In this document: one piece after another, positions 1 through 11,970 of the stretch
Layout: each line of letters begins with the position of its first letter
Position numbering within the stretch: the first letter of the stretch is position 1
From: Dermatemys mawii
Taxonomy: Eukaryota > Chordata > Testudines > Dermatemydidae
NCBI GenBank assembly: GCA_007922305.1
Contig: ML677341.1
Location: 73,046,690 to 73,110,689 of the forward strand
Direction of reading: 5' to 3'
Length of the DNA: 64,000 bases
Program-made: the position numbers and the translations under genes
The notes under the pieces: generated by a model
What the model saw: only the letters and a program-made list of their open reading frames with translations
What the model was told of the DNA's origin: nothing
Database searches by the model: none

Positions 1-240
1 GTACTCCCCCCATTCAGGGCTCCAGCTTCAGCTGTGGGGCAGAGAGTCTCGGGGCTTTAGTCCCATGGCGTAGAGGGGGGTGGCAGGGCTCAGGGCTTCT
101 GCCCTACAGCGCACCCAGGGCTTGGGGCTTCTGCCCTGTAGGACACCTATACTGGAGCTTGGGGCTCCAGGCTTCAGCCACAGAACCAGCTCGCAGCCCC
201 CCAGAGGTTTAAAAATATTTACCAGAGCTCCACGCAGAGG
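1..240. repeat. GC-rich dispersed repeat fragment
   Basis: The first 240 bases repeat short phrases built on GGGCTTCTGCCCT and GGGGCTCCAGGCTTCAG. Similar phrases occur near 57710-57760 inside the right part of a hAT element. It is probably the truncated end of a non-autonomous transposon that continues upstream of the window. No ends or target duplication can be seen here. Confidence 0.35.
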
Positions 241-245
241 GAATG

Positions 246-318
246 TGTGGGTGTATGTAAGTGTGATTTAGAGTGTGTGTGTGAGCCAGACAGTGTGTGT
301 GTGAGTGGGTGTATCAGA
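246..318. repeat. GT-rich simple repeat
   Basis: Degenerate (GT)n/(GTGA)n low-complexity tract in the intron upstream of the first visible host exon. Confidence 0.55.
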
Positions 319-945
319 TCCTTTATTTTTTTCTGCATTCTAAGAAGGAAAAATAGTTCCTGGTTTAAAAAACAAATGCAAATTGCCCCAGATACACGTG
401 ACTATGAAGTTCCCACCATTTGCTGTCCTGTTGGGCATCAGGACATCAGCTCAGCCGCTCTCTCCATTCCCAAATGCCCAGCGTGACTGTGATTGGAACC
501 TGGGAGTGATGTGCACACTAGTGCCATATTGTACCATTCAGAGCTCATCTTCCAGGGTCACCTGCTGTCCCACTGAGCAGTGAATGTCCCCCGTAGTGGA
601 GGGTCTTATTCTGCTCTGTGTGAAGAATTTGGAGTAGATGGAGGCAGGTGGGAGGGGCTCTGCTTTCTTAGATTTGTATCCCAGGGAGAAAAAAAATCTC
701 ATCCTGTCTCCATGATTCAAAATCATAACAAGGACGGGGCTGCCCTGTGCAGTTAGGGCTGGAAGCAGTTTCCAGGACTTCAGGATCTCTGGCAGTCTTT
801 GGGGGCACAGGCTTTAGGCTCATCAGAACTCAAATTTAGGATGGATGGCAATCCCTGACCACAGCAGGTCACTGTTCATTTTTCCTCCTCTCTGCACTGC
901 ATGTTTGTGACGTGACACAAGCCCTCTTTCCTCTCCCTGCTCTAG

Positions 946-1032
946 TGCCTAGAATCCCACCAAGTCGAGGTCTATTCTGTCCTTGAGGATAACATGAGTA
1001 GCTTGTCACTTGAGACGAATCCCACTGCTACG
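946..1032 (+). CDS. Host gene internal exon (receptor-tail-like), phase 0-0
   Basis: An 87-base (29-codon) internal exon. The acceptor follows a pyrimidine-rich stretch ending CTCTAG at 941-945, and the donor is ACG|GTAAGT at 1033. The reading frame is open only as phase 0 at both ends, matching the two later exons. The peptide begins CLESHQVEVYSVLEDN and so carries a tyrosine in the YSVL context (a YxxL SH2-docking or ITIM-like half motif), followed by a Ser/Thr-rich stretch. I infer part of a cytoplasmic tail of a leukocyte-type receptor or adaptor. No domain is long enough to name the gene. Upstream exons (extracellular and membrane parts) must lie before base 1. Exon status is strong on splice grammar and frame agreement; the identity is open. 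Confidence 0.7.
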
Positions 1033-1845
1033 GTAAGTGTCCTCTCAAGTAATCCTAACCCTGTCCTGCTGGGGGTTCCCTTTGAAATTGGGCCTGTCAT
1101 AGAAACCGCTACAGAACTGCTGTGCCCTTACAAAGGCAATAAATCTAACTGCTGCTTCTACTCCTCCCACTCAGAAAAGGAAAGACTGAGTTCCTCCCGC
1201 CCCTAATCTGGGTTTATGCCTGTTGAATCTTTCTTCTCTCTGGTTAAACAGTTGTTTTGTCAAACATTATTAGTTCAGGTAGGCCTGGTTGATGTAAGTG
1301 CTGTGATGTGAGATTTGCTCTGAGGCATGGTGGGAGATTTGAGATCATTTCTGGCAATGGAAACCTCCCTGTATGCAGACTAGATCAGACTAGTCCTTCA
1401 TGGAATATGGGCTGACCCTGGCCTCCAATATGGCCATTATGAAGTGTTCAAGCAGTACAAAGATCAGGCAGCTGAACATGAACCCCGACTGGCATAACAG
1501 CCTAATGAGGGCCATTACCACGGTCCAAAAGTCTAAAGCAGCTCTGAGGCTGCTTTAACTTCTGCCAGGATCAATGCAACTCCTGACAGCCGTGGGGATC
1601 AGGGAAAGGGAATGTACAGCCATGTTTAGTATTCTAGTCCTACACTTAATGCAGGTCATCCAGCCCTGGAAACTGGGCTCAGGGTGTTCTAAGCCCTATA
1701 TATAATATGTGTTTTCTCCTTATGGTCAAGATGAAAACCATATTGAGTGAAAGGCTTCCTGAGCAACTGCTCACGAGATCAAAAAGAGTCCACTGCTTAC
1801 CAGAAGTGATGATCTAAAAAAGTAAAGCAGAATTATCCTCTATAT

Positions 1846-2112
1846 CAGTGGTCGTCAAACTGGGGTGCGTGCACCCTCAGGTGTGCACAAGATCACCCCC
1901 GAGGGTGCATGAGACCCCAGCACCACCGCTGATCCTGCCCGGGAGACCACCGAACTCCTGGGTGGGCTATTTTAGTACTGCCGAAATGCCGCCGCAGAAA
2001 GCGGAAGCTTTCGCTTTCCGCTGTGGCATTTTGGCGGACATACCCCCGGGAGGCCGTGCAACTGTTTCCTCGGTGAGAAGGGGCCACCGACGAAAAAGTT
2101 TGAAGACCCCTG
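1846..2112 (+). mobile_element. Non-autonomous hAT element (MITE)
   Basis: Starts CAGTGGTCGTCAAACTGGGG and ends TTTGAAGACCCCTG, giving imperfect inverted ends of about 14 bases. The interior has GC-rich self-complementary segments (GGCATTTTGGCGGACA type). The 8-base flanks CTCTATAT and GCCTATAT match at 6 of 8 positions, as expected for a diverged hAT target duplication. The same family recurs at 15921-16163 and 48548-48796, and related ends at 50638-51345. It encodes nothing. Confidence 0.8.
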
Positions 2113-3424
2113 GCCTATATGGTAGGGGACATTTTGGACCACTCTCAAAATGAGAGCGTGCCTCGCTTAGGTGGACTCCTATGCAGGTTTCCCTGTACTG
2201 TGTGGGTTTGTTTGTTTTTGTTGTTTTGGAATGGGCTTTTTTTATGATCACTTTGGATTCAATGACTTTTCCCAGTTGTTGCTGTTTATTATTGTGAGCA
2301 GGGTGGAACCCCTGCCTAGCAGTTAAGAGTCTCTGGTGGCAGCCTTGCCTAGTGGTTAGGGGTAAGAGAACCCAGGCCCTCCCACTTCACCAGGTTCCAA
2401 CTTAGGGCACTCTTGGGCACCACAAGGAAGGCATCCACTTTGTGTGGTCCAGTTAACATCATCCCCTGAGTCTCTTCCTACCACTCTGTCCTTCCTTGGG
2501 GTGTGTCATGGCTTGTAGTTATCCCTGTAACCTAGTCCTTGGGCCTTTGCAAGCTAAGGAGTCACTGCTTCATGCAACCACGCTCCTCCTGGGATACTTT
2601 TCTGGTGCAGTCCCTCCATCACAGTGGCTGCAGCCCCACTTCTCTCTCCACCCACCAGCCTGTTGTGCTGAAGAGACTCTCTTTTAAGGCCCTCCTCCAA
2701 TTGCAGGCCTGCTGGGGTAGGGCTTCCTAGGTGCAGAGTTGTTTCTGCATTCCTTTCTCTCTCCAACGTGAGGTTTGTCCACCCCATCACAATTACCTTT
2801 TGTGCTCAGTTTGGAGCCCAAAACAAGGTTTGGTGAGCGTTGCCTCATTTCCAGCTAGTTTCACTTTCTGCTTCTCATGCATATTACGTGTCCAGGATCC
2901 AATAAGTAAATAATGTCTCACATTACCTACAATAGTAGAACAACAAGGACAAGGACAGAAAGGAACAACAAAAATAAATCATGTTAGCACAGTGGAGGGG
3001 CTTTTGTTTACAAACTACCTCCAGCGTGATCCATTTCTACCTTTAGAATCCAGTTAACACCAGTTGTTTGTTTCCTTCTGCCAAACTCTTTGGAACTCTG
3101 TGTCCAGAATCTGCTGGGCATTCCAGGTGCTGTAACCACACTCACCATCACCACAGTTCTTCAGCTTGGCACTGGTCTGTTTGGGTTGCAAAGATCTGAG
3201 GGAAAGTTTTTGGTTATAAAAAACAACACACACCCCTCTGACTCCTTAATTTTATTAAAAATTATTACTGTAACAGAAGCATTTCTAGTCATATTCTCTT
3301 GTCTTACTAAACCTTTTAGGCCTGAACCTTCTTGCCAAGTTGAAAAGTGTAGTGTGGACAGTGCCTAGGGAGTGAATCCACTGCTAGCATAAGCGGATGT
3401 AACTCTGAGTGTGGCCATCCAACT

Positions 3425-3935
3425 GCATATTGACTTTGGAACATGGCATAATAGGAGCTGCTATATTGGATCAGACCAATGGTCCATCTAGTCCGGTATC
3501 TTATCTCTGATAAGCAGCAGCAATAGCTTCAGAGGAAGAAACCCTGCAGTTGACAGCTATGGGAAAGTTTCCTCCTCTCCCCAAATAGTTAGAGGGTGGC
3601 ATATGTTCCAAAGCTTGAGTGGTCATATCCCTTCCGAAATTCTTGTTGACTTAAAAAATATAGTTCCTATTTTAACACTGAATAGCCCAATTATCCGTAG
3701 AAATGTCTGGTACTTTTTGGAATCATGCCAAGCTCTTAGCCTCAGTGATGTCTTGTGGCAGTGATCTCCACAGATCAATTGTGCACTGTGTGAAAAAGCA
3801 TCTCCTTTTATCACTTTTATATTTTTACCACCTTTCAGTTTCATTGGCGGCCCCTTGTTCTTGTGTTCTGAGAGCAGAAACACATGAGATTCCAACTTAC
3901 CTTTTATTCCGTTCATTCTTTGTTAAGCTTTAATC
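3425..3935. repeat. Dispersed retroelement-like fragment
   Basis: Begins with TTGGATCAGACCAATGGTCC, a phrase I recognise as typical of an abundant reptile interspersed repeat, and continues through a block of about 0.5 kb. No open frame or clear ends. The class (LINE 3' part or SINE) cannot be decided from this copy alone. Confidence 0.45.
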
Positions 3936-4155
3936 ATGACCACTCTTCTTTGGGCAATCTGAGCAATTTAGTCAGGGAGCTGAGATGCTGAGTACACATC
4001 ATGTTGCTCTTCACTAAATACGGAGCATTCAGCCTGTTGTCAGAACCCTGGTACTGCCACATGTGAGCCAGTTAATTTGGAGGCTAGAGTGTTCAGAGAG
4101 TGGATGCTAGGGCAAAGTGACCTGTTACTGAGTGATATGGGTACATCTCTTATAG

Positions 4156-4248
4156 CTTCAAGACATGATCATCTCACAGCCAGACAGGGTTGAAGAGAGA
4201 AATGAAGACACTGGGAAAATAGGGAAGAAGAAAAAGAAGAAAGAAATG
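4156..4248 (+). CDS. Host gene internal exon (lysine-rich tail segment), phase 0-0
   Basis: A 93-base (31-codon) internal exon. The acceptor is TCTCTTATAG|CTTCAAG and the donor ATG|GTAAGA at 4249. A downstream alternative AG at 4161-4162 would open into a TGA at once in phase 0, so the first AG is chosen. The peptide starts LQDMIISQPDRVEERNED and ends in a run of lysines (GKKKKKKEM type). It is wholly hydrophilic with no cysteines or membrane segment, consistent with a cytoplasmic linker between the YxxL exon and the terminal exon. The lysine run is encoded by a purine tract (AAG/AAA), so slippage variation is possible. I do not recognise the gene. Confidence 0.7.
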
Positions 4249-5686
4249 GTAAGAGCCTTCTACAACCCTGCCATTAAAAGCAGCCTCATACCTGTGTTCA
4301 GCTGATCACATCATTCAGAAAGTAAAGAACTGAGCATTGTAGAGATGTTTTAAATCTCACCTTCACTTATCACATGTCCAGACTCAGCTCTGTGAAGGGA
4401 CAGGGATGGAGGGGAGGTTCTCTAGCAGGCACAATGTTAGGGATGGGATGGGAAGGTTTGGATTAGGGAGCTCCCAGCTGCTTAAGTGCCTGCCTCTGTC
4501 TGCAGTGAACACAAAGTGACTGAAAACAGGAACGTCATGATAAACATGGTGGGCCAGATTAATCTGTGGTGTAATTATATCAGTCAGTGAGGATAAATTT
4601 GGCCAAAAAATATCCATGGCCTTCCCCATGCTAGAGAACTTTGATGTGCTGCCTACCACTGCAGTCTGTAGCTCATCCATGACACATCACATGCCCACCA
4701 ATAAAATTACAATCAATACTCCACAAGTATTTGCGCTACTATTAGGATGGGATGCTTTGAGCAAGGCTGGCCACTGTTGATACATTGACACTGAATATTC
4801 TTAGATTCACCCACCATTTTGCTAACATGGGCAATGTTTCTCCAGTGCTAGTGATAGCGGGAGGGCTAGTAGACAGTAGGTGCCAGTGATTTTTGCCACC
4901 CTTTCTGGTAATTCTGCTCACGAGGCAACATGATGATAAAATGCCAGGGATTGATTTAGACCAGTGCTCTCACTGTTGCTACCACCAGTACAGTGACTGT
5001 GTTTGCAAGGAATGCTGTATGTGGATGCAGGGCATGAGTGCACACATAACTAGAAGGCCGGTGTGGGTGCACTGCACCAATTCAGCTAGTAATGAATAGG
5101 CCAGTTGTCTGCTGTACATGCGCCCTTTGGAAAGTCCACACTTGGCTTTTTTTGTAAAATGTTTCCCACTGATGCCATGGAGGAAACGCTAGTGTAGACA
5201 GGACTTCATGCAGCCACTGGCATTTCAACTACTCAGTTGTCTAACCTTGCTCACAGCAACAGCAGGAGTATGGGGCCCAGTGCTTAAAATGTCCGTGTCT
5301 GTGGATGCCTTGTCGTTGCAAGATACAGTGATGTAGAAAAGATTCAACTATTGAAGAAACAGAATTGGGAAGGTCAGGGAATTCCTCTTTCACAGAATCA
5401 AGACTGATGTATTTTTACTTTTGGAATAACCAAGATCAGTCCCCCTTCCCAGGTGGTTTGCTTTTTTGGAACAGTGGAAAATAGGAAGCACCTTTATGCG
5501 TGGAGCAGGGGTATTAATGTTCATCTCCAGTGGAGCATCATTCCACTGGCTGAGTTAATTCCATTCTGTGGATCACTACTGGCCATTGCTAGTGGAAAGA
5601 GTTGCAGAGGATACTTCTTAAGAATCAATCTGGCTTCTTTTGAATAATTTTCCTCCATTTCTTTTTTTCTTTTTACCATTTTGTAG
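4249..5686 (+). other. Last intron of host gene
   Basis: GT at 4249 and AG at 5685-5686, the latter preceded by a strong pyrimidine tract (CTTTTTTTCTTTTTACCATT). No mobile element with clear ends was seen inside it. Confidence 0.65.
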
Positions 5687-5743
5687 AAATCTCAGCGAGA
5701 AAATCTGGAAGAACCCTTTGATACCCTGTATGAGAATATCTAA
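5687..5743 (+). CDS. Host gene terminal coding exon with ITSM-like motif
   Basis: Eighteen codons plus TAA. The acceptor TTTTGTAG|AAATCT is phase 0, continuing the frame of the previous exon. The peptide KSQRENLEEPFDTLYENI ends with TLYENI, which fits TxYxxI/V, the immunoreceptor tyrosine-based switch motif, placed at the extreme C terminus. Together with the YSVL tyrosine in the 946-1032 exon this gives two candidate phosphotyrosine docking sites about 65 residues apart. That spacing and composition suggest a SLAM/CD2-like, Siglec-like or transmembrane-adaptor tail, but no family is proven. The three exons total 78 residues. Confidence 0.7.
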   Translation, partial: KSQRENLEEPFDTLYENI

Positions 5744-7114
5744 GGGGAAAGACTGATCGTGCTTGAACTATACATCTCTGAGTATGAGGGAACTGCCCCC
5801 TCATCTTTCATATCCATCTGAATTCTCCAGAGACTCATGGCACACTGATGGCAAAACCCGCACCTAGTCTCTTTCTAATCTCTTCTTTATGGACCTCAGA
5901 ATCCTCTGTTCTGATCTCAGGGTAGCCCACGGTGCCTGGATGCTCCTGCCGAGGATATTGCTTTCAGTTATTTATAAGTCTGACTTTTAGAGATCGTTTT
6001 AGTCAGGATCTGCGCAAATTTCCCTCACCCAGCTACGCCGATACATTTGAGCCTTGATCTCTAGCACCTGTTGTACAAAACAGGGACCCCACTACTATTT
6101 TTGACAGTGCATCTCAATCCTGACTTACAGCCTAGGCTATCCCACTCCTAGCTCTCTCTTCTCATGCCAATATGAACTTGATGTATTTCTATTGAGGACC
6201 TGATTGGGAGCCAAGGCTCCCCGTCACCGCATTCCCTTTCTCAACAACTTCAAGCTAAAACATGCTGATGTGTAAAGCAAAGTGACCTGCTAGCCCTGTG
6301 CTATAATTGCAGATGTACAGTGCTGCACTGAAACAGTCTGTCGGATTCAGCTCTGCAGGGTGAATATTTTCCTTTAATGCAACCAGTGGAATATGGTGGG
6401 GAGAGGCAGTCTGAAAAGAGATGCAGAAAATGAAGCAAGAGTATTCCCTGTCTGTGGACATGTCTCATTGGTGATGTTCCTCTCATGATAAACTATTTGG
6501 AGACAGGGCTTGCAAGAGCAGCTGCCCTGCTGGAGTCTGTTCTGTTTATAACCCTGTCCCAGGCTGATGTCCCTTCCAAGAAAGGGTTCAGAGGGAGAGT
6601 TACATTCTTCTTTTTATTAGGCATTGTTACATAGCATGATTGTTTTTTTAAGCCCTGGCATGGGCAGATGTAATATCTTGGGGAGAAATCTTGAAGTCAG
6701 TAGGAGTTTTGCCATTTATTTCAGTGGAGACAGATATCACTCCTGGTGTTTAGGGTGGTATTTTAAAAAATGCAACTAGACCAGTTTATCAGACTCACAA
6801 TATATAAAGTATTAGAGAGGTAGCTGTGTTAGTCTGGCTCTGCAAAAGTGACAAAGACTCCTGTGACACTTTATAAATTGATTAACAGACATGTTGGAGC
6901 ATAAGCTTTGCTAATATATAAAGTAGAGGTCCTGTGTGTGAATTTTCCATCCAAGCTTTTATCCTTACCATCCCATGGATCTTCTAGCCTACCAGCTGAA
7001 CTTACACTCATAGTTCTGGTGGGAAAGGAGTGACATTAACTATATTGTAGAACTTGATCAAAACAATGGATCAAAAAGCTGAAGATGTGGTACCTCAGCT
7101 TTTCTAAAAATAAA
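5744..7114 (+). other. Probable 3' UTR of the host gene
   Basis: Sequence after the TAA has no long open frame. The first good polyadenylation hexamer I find is AATAAA at 7109-7114, with ATTAAA at 7176-7181 as a second option. That gives a 3' UTR of about 1.4 kb containing one short retroposed insertion. The true end could lie elsewhere. Confidence 0.4.
6812..6912 (+). mobile_element. Short retroposon with 13-bp target duplication
   Basis: A 101-base insertion flanked by perfect 13-base direct repeats AATATATAAAGTA at 6799-6811 and 6913-6925. It contains GTAGCTGTGTTAGTCTGG and a GAGCATAAGCTTT end. The same family, inverted, is inserted at 18385-18453, also with 13-base duplications. Such long duplications fit target-primed retrotransposition of a SINE-like unit. 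Confidence 0.75.
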
Positions 7115-9600
7115 ACCAGAATCTGTAGAATAAGCTGAAAGGAATCATGCAAATCTTTTTAAAGACGAAAATCAAATTAAAACTGATCTGAAGGTCATAG
7201 GATCCTCTCCAGTTGTAGATAATTTTGCTATACGTCAAAGTTGGGAGACTATGGAAAATGTTTCCAGGGCCTTCAGGCTTCCTATACTATGTTTTAAGAG
7301 ATAATCTTCTTATTGCTTTGCTCATTTATTAGAAGAAAATTCAGATGTGGAATCTGTATTTTCTTTAACGATAAATACTTTTCTCTTACCAATGCCTAGA
7401 ATTTCATTGACGTAAGGACCCAGTAAAATTGTTTTTCCATTTGTAAATGCTTATCATCATTTTGAGAGAGAATTTTAAAACAAATGTTTTTGGGGTCACC
7501 AGGTTTCAATGTTTCCTGAGTTGACATGGGAAACATGAGTTAGGAAAAAAAGGTTCAGACTTAAAGAATTTGTAAAATTGGTACAATTACAGTAAAAAAA
7601 TCCTTGCTAAATTAGGAGTAATGTTGGTGATAAATGATATATTTTAATTCATTACAATGTGGCAAGAAAATCTTTAGAACAAACTGATAGATTAGATGGA
7701 GTTAAAATGTACCAAAACAAAAAACATTTGTAATTTTGTTTTAAATATGGCATTTTATAAGCACTAAATGCTTTACGTAGAACTGGAAATTTCTTGAAAA
7801 GACTCTGTAGTGCAGTGTTGATAATTGCCCTCTGTTTGGTCAGTCTCTTGTTTGTCATTTTCTTTTATGCTTTTTCCCCTCTGATTCACTGTATTTACAT
7901 CTGAACAACTATATATATTATATACTTGGGGTTATCAAAAATTATAAAGTAATTGAAGGAAAGGGCTATAGGATAGCGTAATTCCCTCATTCTGTACTAT
8001 CGTGCGAAGTTGGTAAGCAACAGGTTGGAGGCACAATGACAGATTCTGTTAGTTATAAAAGACAGTCTGAATGCCAGAGAAAAGATGGAAGGTCTGTGCA
8101 GTTTAAGCCTGATCCAAAGCCCACTGAAGTCAATCAGAATCCTTCCTTTGATTTCATTGGGTTGTGGATTGGCCCATTGAGAGTAGAGGACAGTGCAAAA
8201 AAGGCAAGACCATTATGAAGATGTGTAGCTGCAAGCCAGAAGTCCCCCGTTAGCATCACCCACCACCGAGAGAATGAGACACCCCATGGAATCGGAGTGT
8301 GTCAGAGGGAAAGATGGATAAAGAGGAGAGTGTGCGGGATGGGTAGTGTTTAAGACAGACGTTTTCCAGGAAGACATGTAAAGAAAGGCCTCCCACCAAG
8401 GGAAAGAAAAGTTATTCAAGAATATTTAAACAGCACAGGTGTGATGAATGTGGTGCAGAAAAAAATCAGTAATTATTTGGCTTTGTATTTGTACCTAACT
8501 GTTTTGCCCGTGCAGGGGAGTAATATTATTCGCCGGTATTCCACAGAAGGAAATAAGTTAGTTTTTAGTAACTGTCAGATAGCTCAAACAAATGAAATAA
8601 AGAAACAGAGCCATCAGCCTTCTGGAATCTGGTTTGATTGTCTTGTTGTGCTTCTTCCACACACATTTTTGCTCTATGTTAAATGATTGTTTTCCCTTCC
8701 AAAACATGTCTCTAGGCCAGGAACTATTGGTGATAGCTGTGATCTTTTCCCTAGCCATTACACAAATACGCATCTGCATTAAGCTTCTGACAAGCATGTG
8801 CACTTTGGTTCCCCGGTAGGAGGAACACTTGAGAGTAAGACTCAGTTTGCAGCTAGGGAATTGCAGAGAGAAGGTGGGGAAATCTCATGTCCAACGGAGT
8901 ATTGGATTCAGTAGGAGCTGCACTCCCCCACCTTCTTCATAAAGAAAGAATGACTTCCCTGGATGAGCTCTAGTCATACCTGAGGTAATAATCCCCTTCC
9001 CCCACCCTCATGAGTGAGCCATCAGCAAATGGTCACCTTATGTCCTGAAACATGTACTTTGATCGGCTTTATATCGTTGTCTTTGCCTGCATAGCTACAC
9101 ATATTGTTAGTGGTGCTAAAATGATCTAGCCCCTGTTTAAAAATCCTGCCAGAATCCCTTTTGGTGACCTTCTGCAACAAATTCCTATTTGGCAATGCAG
9201 AGATTGGATATATTTTTGGTATTACTTTTTTCTTTTTCTGCAGTGTACAAATCTTTTTACTGTACCATCTTTTAATAAGCTCTCCAGTAATAAGTTTTTA
9301 TTTTGCCCTTTATCTGTAATCAAGAAACACAAAAGTCATAACAAATAACTATGATAAAATGGATGGTCCAAGGTGTAGGGTTTTGTTTGTTTTTTTCCTT
9401 TTCTTCTTCTTCTTTGACAACACCTGTATTAGCATAGCACCTCAGTGCCTCAGTCAGGATTGAGGCGGTTCTGTGCTGGGTGCTCTGTCAAACAATAGCC
9501 CAAAGAAACAAATATATTTTACTCTTAGGTTTTTAGCCCACTCCTTCAAGATACTGGGCACCTTCAGTGTGAGGCTTGCAGGCTGATTGCCGTTGATGGG
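7115..9600. other. Intergenic, no gene seen
   Basis: AT-rich sequence with only short chance frames. Two fragments resemble old amniote interspersed repeats: around 6685-6740 and 8107-8175. The second is an imperfect hairpin, GCCTGATCCAAAGCCCA against TGGGTTGTGGATTGGCCC. Around 9440-9520 there is a further old fragment. Nothing else is supported. Confidence 0.4.
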
Positions 9601-10010
9601 AAATGGTGTGGGTGATAGTTGGGTGCAGTGATTCATGGCTTTGTGACCTCCAGCTTGAAGACATCCTTGAATACCATCAACAGGTTGCACCCAATGCAGT
9701 GTCTGTGGCACTATGAATCTGCGTGTTCACCCTTGATAAGACAATGACCCCTGCCCTCCATGAGCTGCATTAGCTGCCTATTGTTTAGTGAATGAAATTC
9801 AGGCTTAGAAGTATTTAAAGGCTTATGTATGATGGGACCTGTCTGCCTTTGAGGCCTTCTGTCTCTCTCTATTGCTTTTAGCCCGGTGCACTGAGCGACT
9901 TGAATATGCTGACCATCCCTACATCCAGTCTGAAGAGAGCAAAGGCAGGCTGTGGGGTCTGGACTGCTTTTCCCATCTGTGTTCATTGGAGCACATCTAT
10001 GCTACTCACC
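9600..10010 (+). pseudogene. L2-type LINE fragment
   Basis: The block around 9765-9870 reads as a decayed form of the conserved C-terminal segment of L2-type reverse-transcriptase proteins (LHWLP ... FK ... KAL ... GP type). Stops and frame changes are present. It is old and inactive. The upstream part to about 9600 probably belongs to the same copy. Ends are not definable by eye. Confidence 0.45.
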
Positions 10011-11424
10011 TGGGCTGTGGTCAAGATTCTCTTATTCACTTTTGGTTTGTTTGTTTAACAGATTAATTTTTTTCCCCAGACTTTCACTGTCCAGTAATGT
10101 GACCCTCATAGAAAAGGAGATTTAGGAATGGCTACACTCAAGCCACCAGATGGTGCCCTTGGTCCTCAATGCATCTCCTGTCCGTCCCCCTTTATCTTTT
10201 TTTACCCTCTCACAGCCCTGCCTCACTATCTCCAGTAGTAAAATTATCTTTTGGGCAACAGGAAACTGAGTCAACTTCTGTGGTTGGAATTTCATGACCA
10301 TAAGTAACAATCACAGTGAGGTCAGTAATAGGAGGTTAACCAAACCCCATGCTCCAGCCTGCAGAATAACAAGTGAATGCGGGGTCAGGAAGGAATTCCC
10401 ACCATCCACCCATCCCACAGATAGCATTGTACATTTGTCCAGCTGTTGAGTGTGTAAAAGTTAGCAGTGGGGCAGGACTACATAGGTTCACCTTCTTCAG
10501 AAGCATCACGTACTGGCAACATCATCATCAACCACAGGTGTACTGCACTATGGCACTGCATTGTCTGTCCTATGGAAGAGGGGTAAGTGATGGTGCGGGA
10601 GGAGGATTTTTTTACTGTTCTCATCATTATGACAAACTGGAGACTGAAATGCAAAACCAGCGGGGCACAAAAGGCCAAAGAGAGCTGCAGCCAGATCCCT
10701 CCACTGGTCCTAGGATCATGGCTGGTGAGTGCAGGGGAGAGGAAGGCATGTCTTGTCCTATGCATGGAGCCATTGTTGTGAGACAGGATATAGGAACAGA
10801 AAATGTCCTCTGTGTGTTTGCTGTACAGACTGTAAGGAAAATCCTTTCCAATCTGAGTGGTTTTTCTGCTTGGGCCTGGCCAGTTACTGACACCTTTGTC
10901 CTCTGTGGATGTTTGATGGCCAAGATTTGCCCTTCTTGCAGGGGTCTAACACTGAGCTAACATGCACTAAATAAAAAGGAGGGCATTCAGAATAAAAACC
11001 AACAGCAAGGACCCTATTCCCCTGTAATCCACCTAAAAGCAAAAGGTGTGAACTTGAATTCTCCCATGAGCAATATTCTGCCTTTTCCAGGTGTTGATAT
11101 AAAAACATGCCTGGGACTGGAGCAAATGAAGCCCTACTTACAGTCAGAGAGAGAATGACTCATTGCTGCTTTTTTTAAAAAAAGATGAAATACTAATGCA
11201 GATTATCATTAATGACTAACATTTCTATAGTATCTTTCATGATTCCAAAAAGCCAGGCAGACATTACAAATGATATATGGCAGGGCGTGTATCAGCTGCT
11301 ACTGAAATGCAGAAGCCACCTCTGGGGTGGAGTATGATAGCTGTTTGACAATGCACAGCACTGTTTTTACACGGGAGTTTATAGTAGGAAGTGAAGAAGA
11401 AATACAAGTTGTAGGACTACATGT

Positions 11425-11515
11425 AGGTGGCCTTTATTATATGGGAGGGTTGTCAGACTAGATTATCAAAAGGTCCCTCTGGCCTTCAACTCTGAGAATA
11501 TCATAGGTAATTGAA
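11425..11515 (+). repeat. CR1-like LINE 3' end
   Basis: The phrase GACTAGATTATCAAAAGGTC followed by CCCTCTGGCCTTCAA and an ATCATAG-like tail resembles the conserved 3' end of CR1 retrotransposons in birds and turtles. It is a 5'-truncated copy without coding sequence. Confidence 0.5.
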
Positions 11516-11739
11516 ATGCTGGGGGAAACTTTAGGGAGTCATAATGTAAATGCCCAAAGAGCAATATGGCCAGCAAAGTAGTGCAAACACCACTACTTTG
11601 GAAAAAGATGGATCTTTGAATGACCAGGAAGGGTCAGGGCCTCAGTTTTATATTCCATCGGTCTAGCTAGGATTTTTCACCACACTCAGCACCATGGTCT
11701 CTGAGCATTTTCAAGTAAACTGGACTCTATAACAGAGTA

Positions 11740-11970
11740 TTAGGGCATTAATTCAGTAATACTATTTGGTACTTTACAGATGCAACACCTTTCATCCAAG
11801 CACCTCCAACTGTTCTACAAATTTGGGTAGGTGTTATTTGTTTCATAGCTGGGGAAACTGAATCACAAGGCAGTGAAATGCCAGTCCCAAAATTATATAT
11901 TGGGAACACAACCCAGGGAGTCTGATCCTCATTCCCCTATTTTAATAATTAGACCATGCTGCCTCCTACT
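11740..11970 (+). repeat. MIR/CORE-SINE-like fragment
   Basis: Contains the order typical of amniote CORE-SINEs: a GGGGAAACTGA segment, then AACACAACCCAGGGAGTCTGA and AGACCATGCTGCCTCC. The copy is diverged and truncated. Confidence 0.45.

Larger units (their letters stand above)
1033..4155 (+). other. Intron of host gene
   Basis: Intron between the two tail exons, GT at 1033 and AG at 4154-4155. It holds a hAT MITE (1846-2112) and a dispersed retroelement-like fragment (about 3425-3935). The rest is unremarkable AT/GC-mixed sequence with no further exon I can support. Confidence 0.65.

Noticed and set aside
10373..10960. 195-aa open frame on the + strand
   Set aside because: Starts with GTG, shows no domain, overlaps a CR1-like repeat phrase, and opposite-strand frames of similar length exist.
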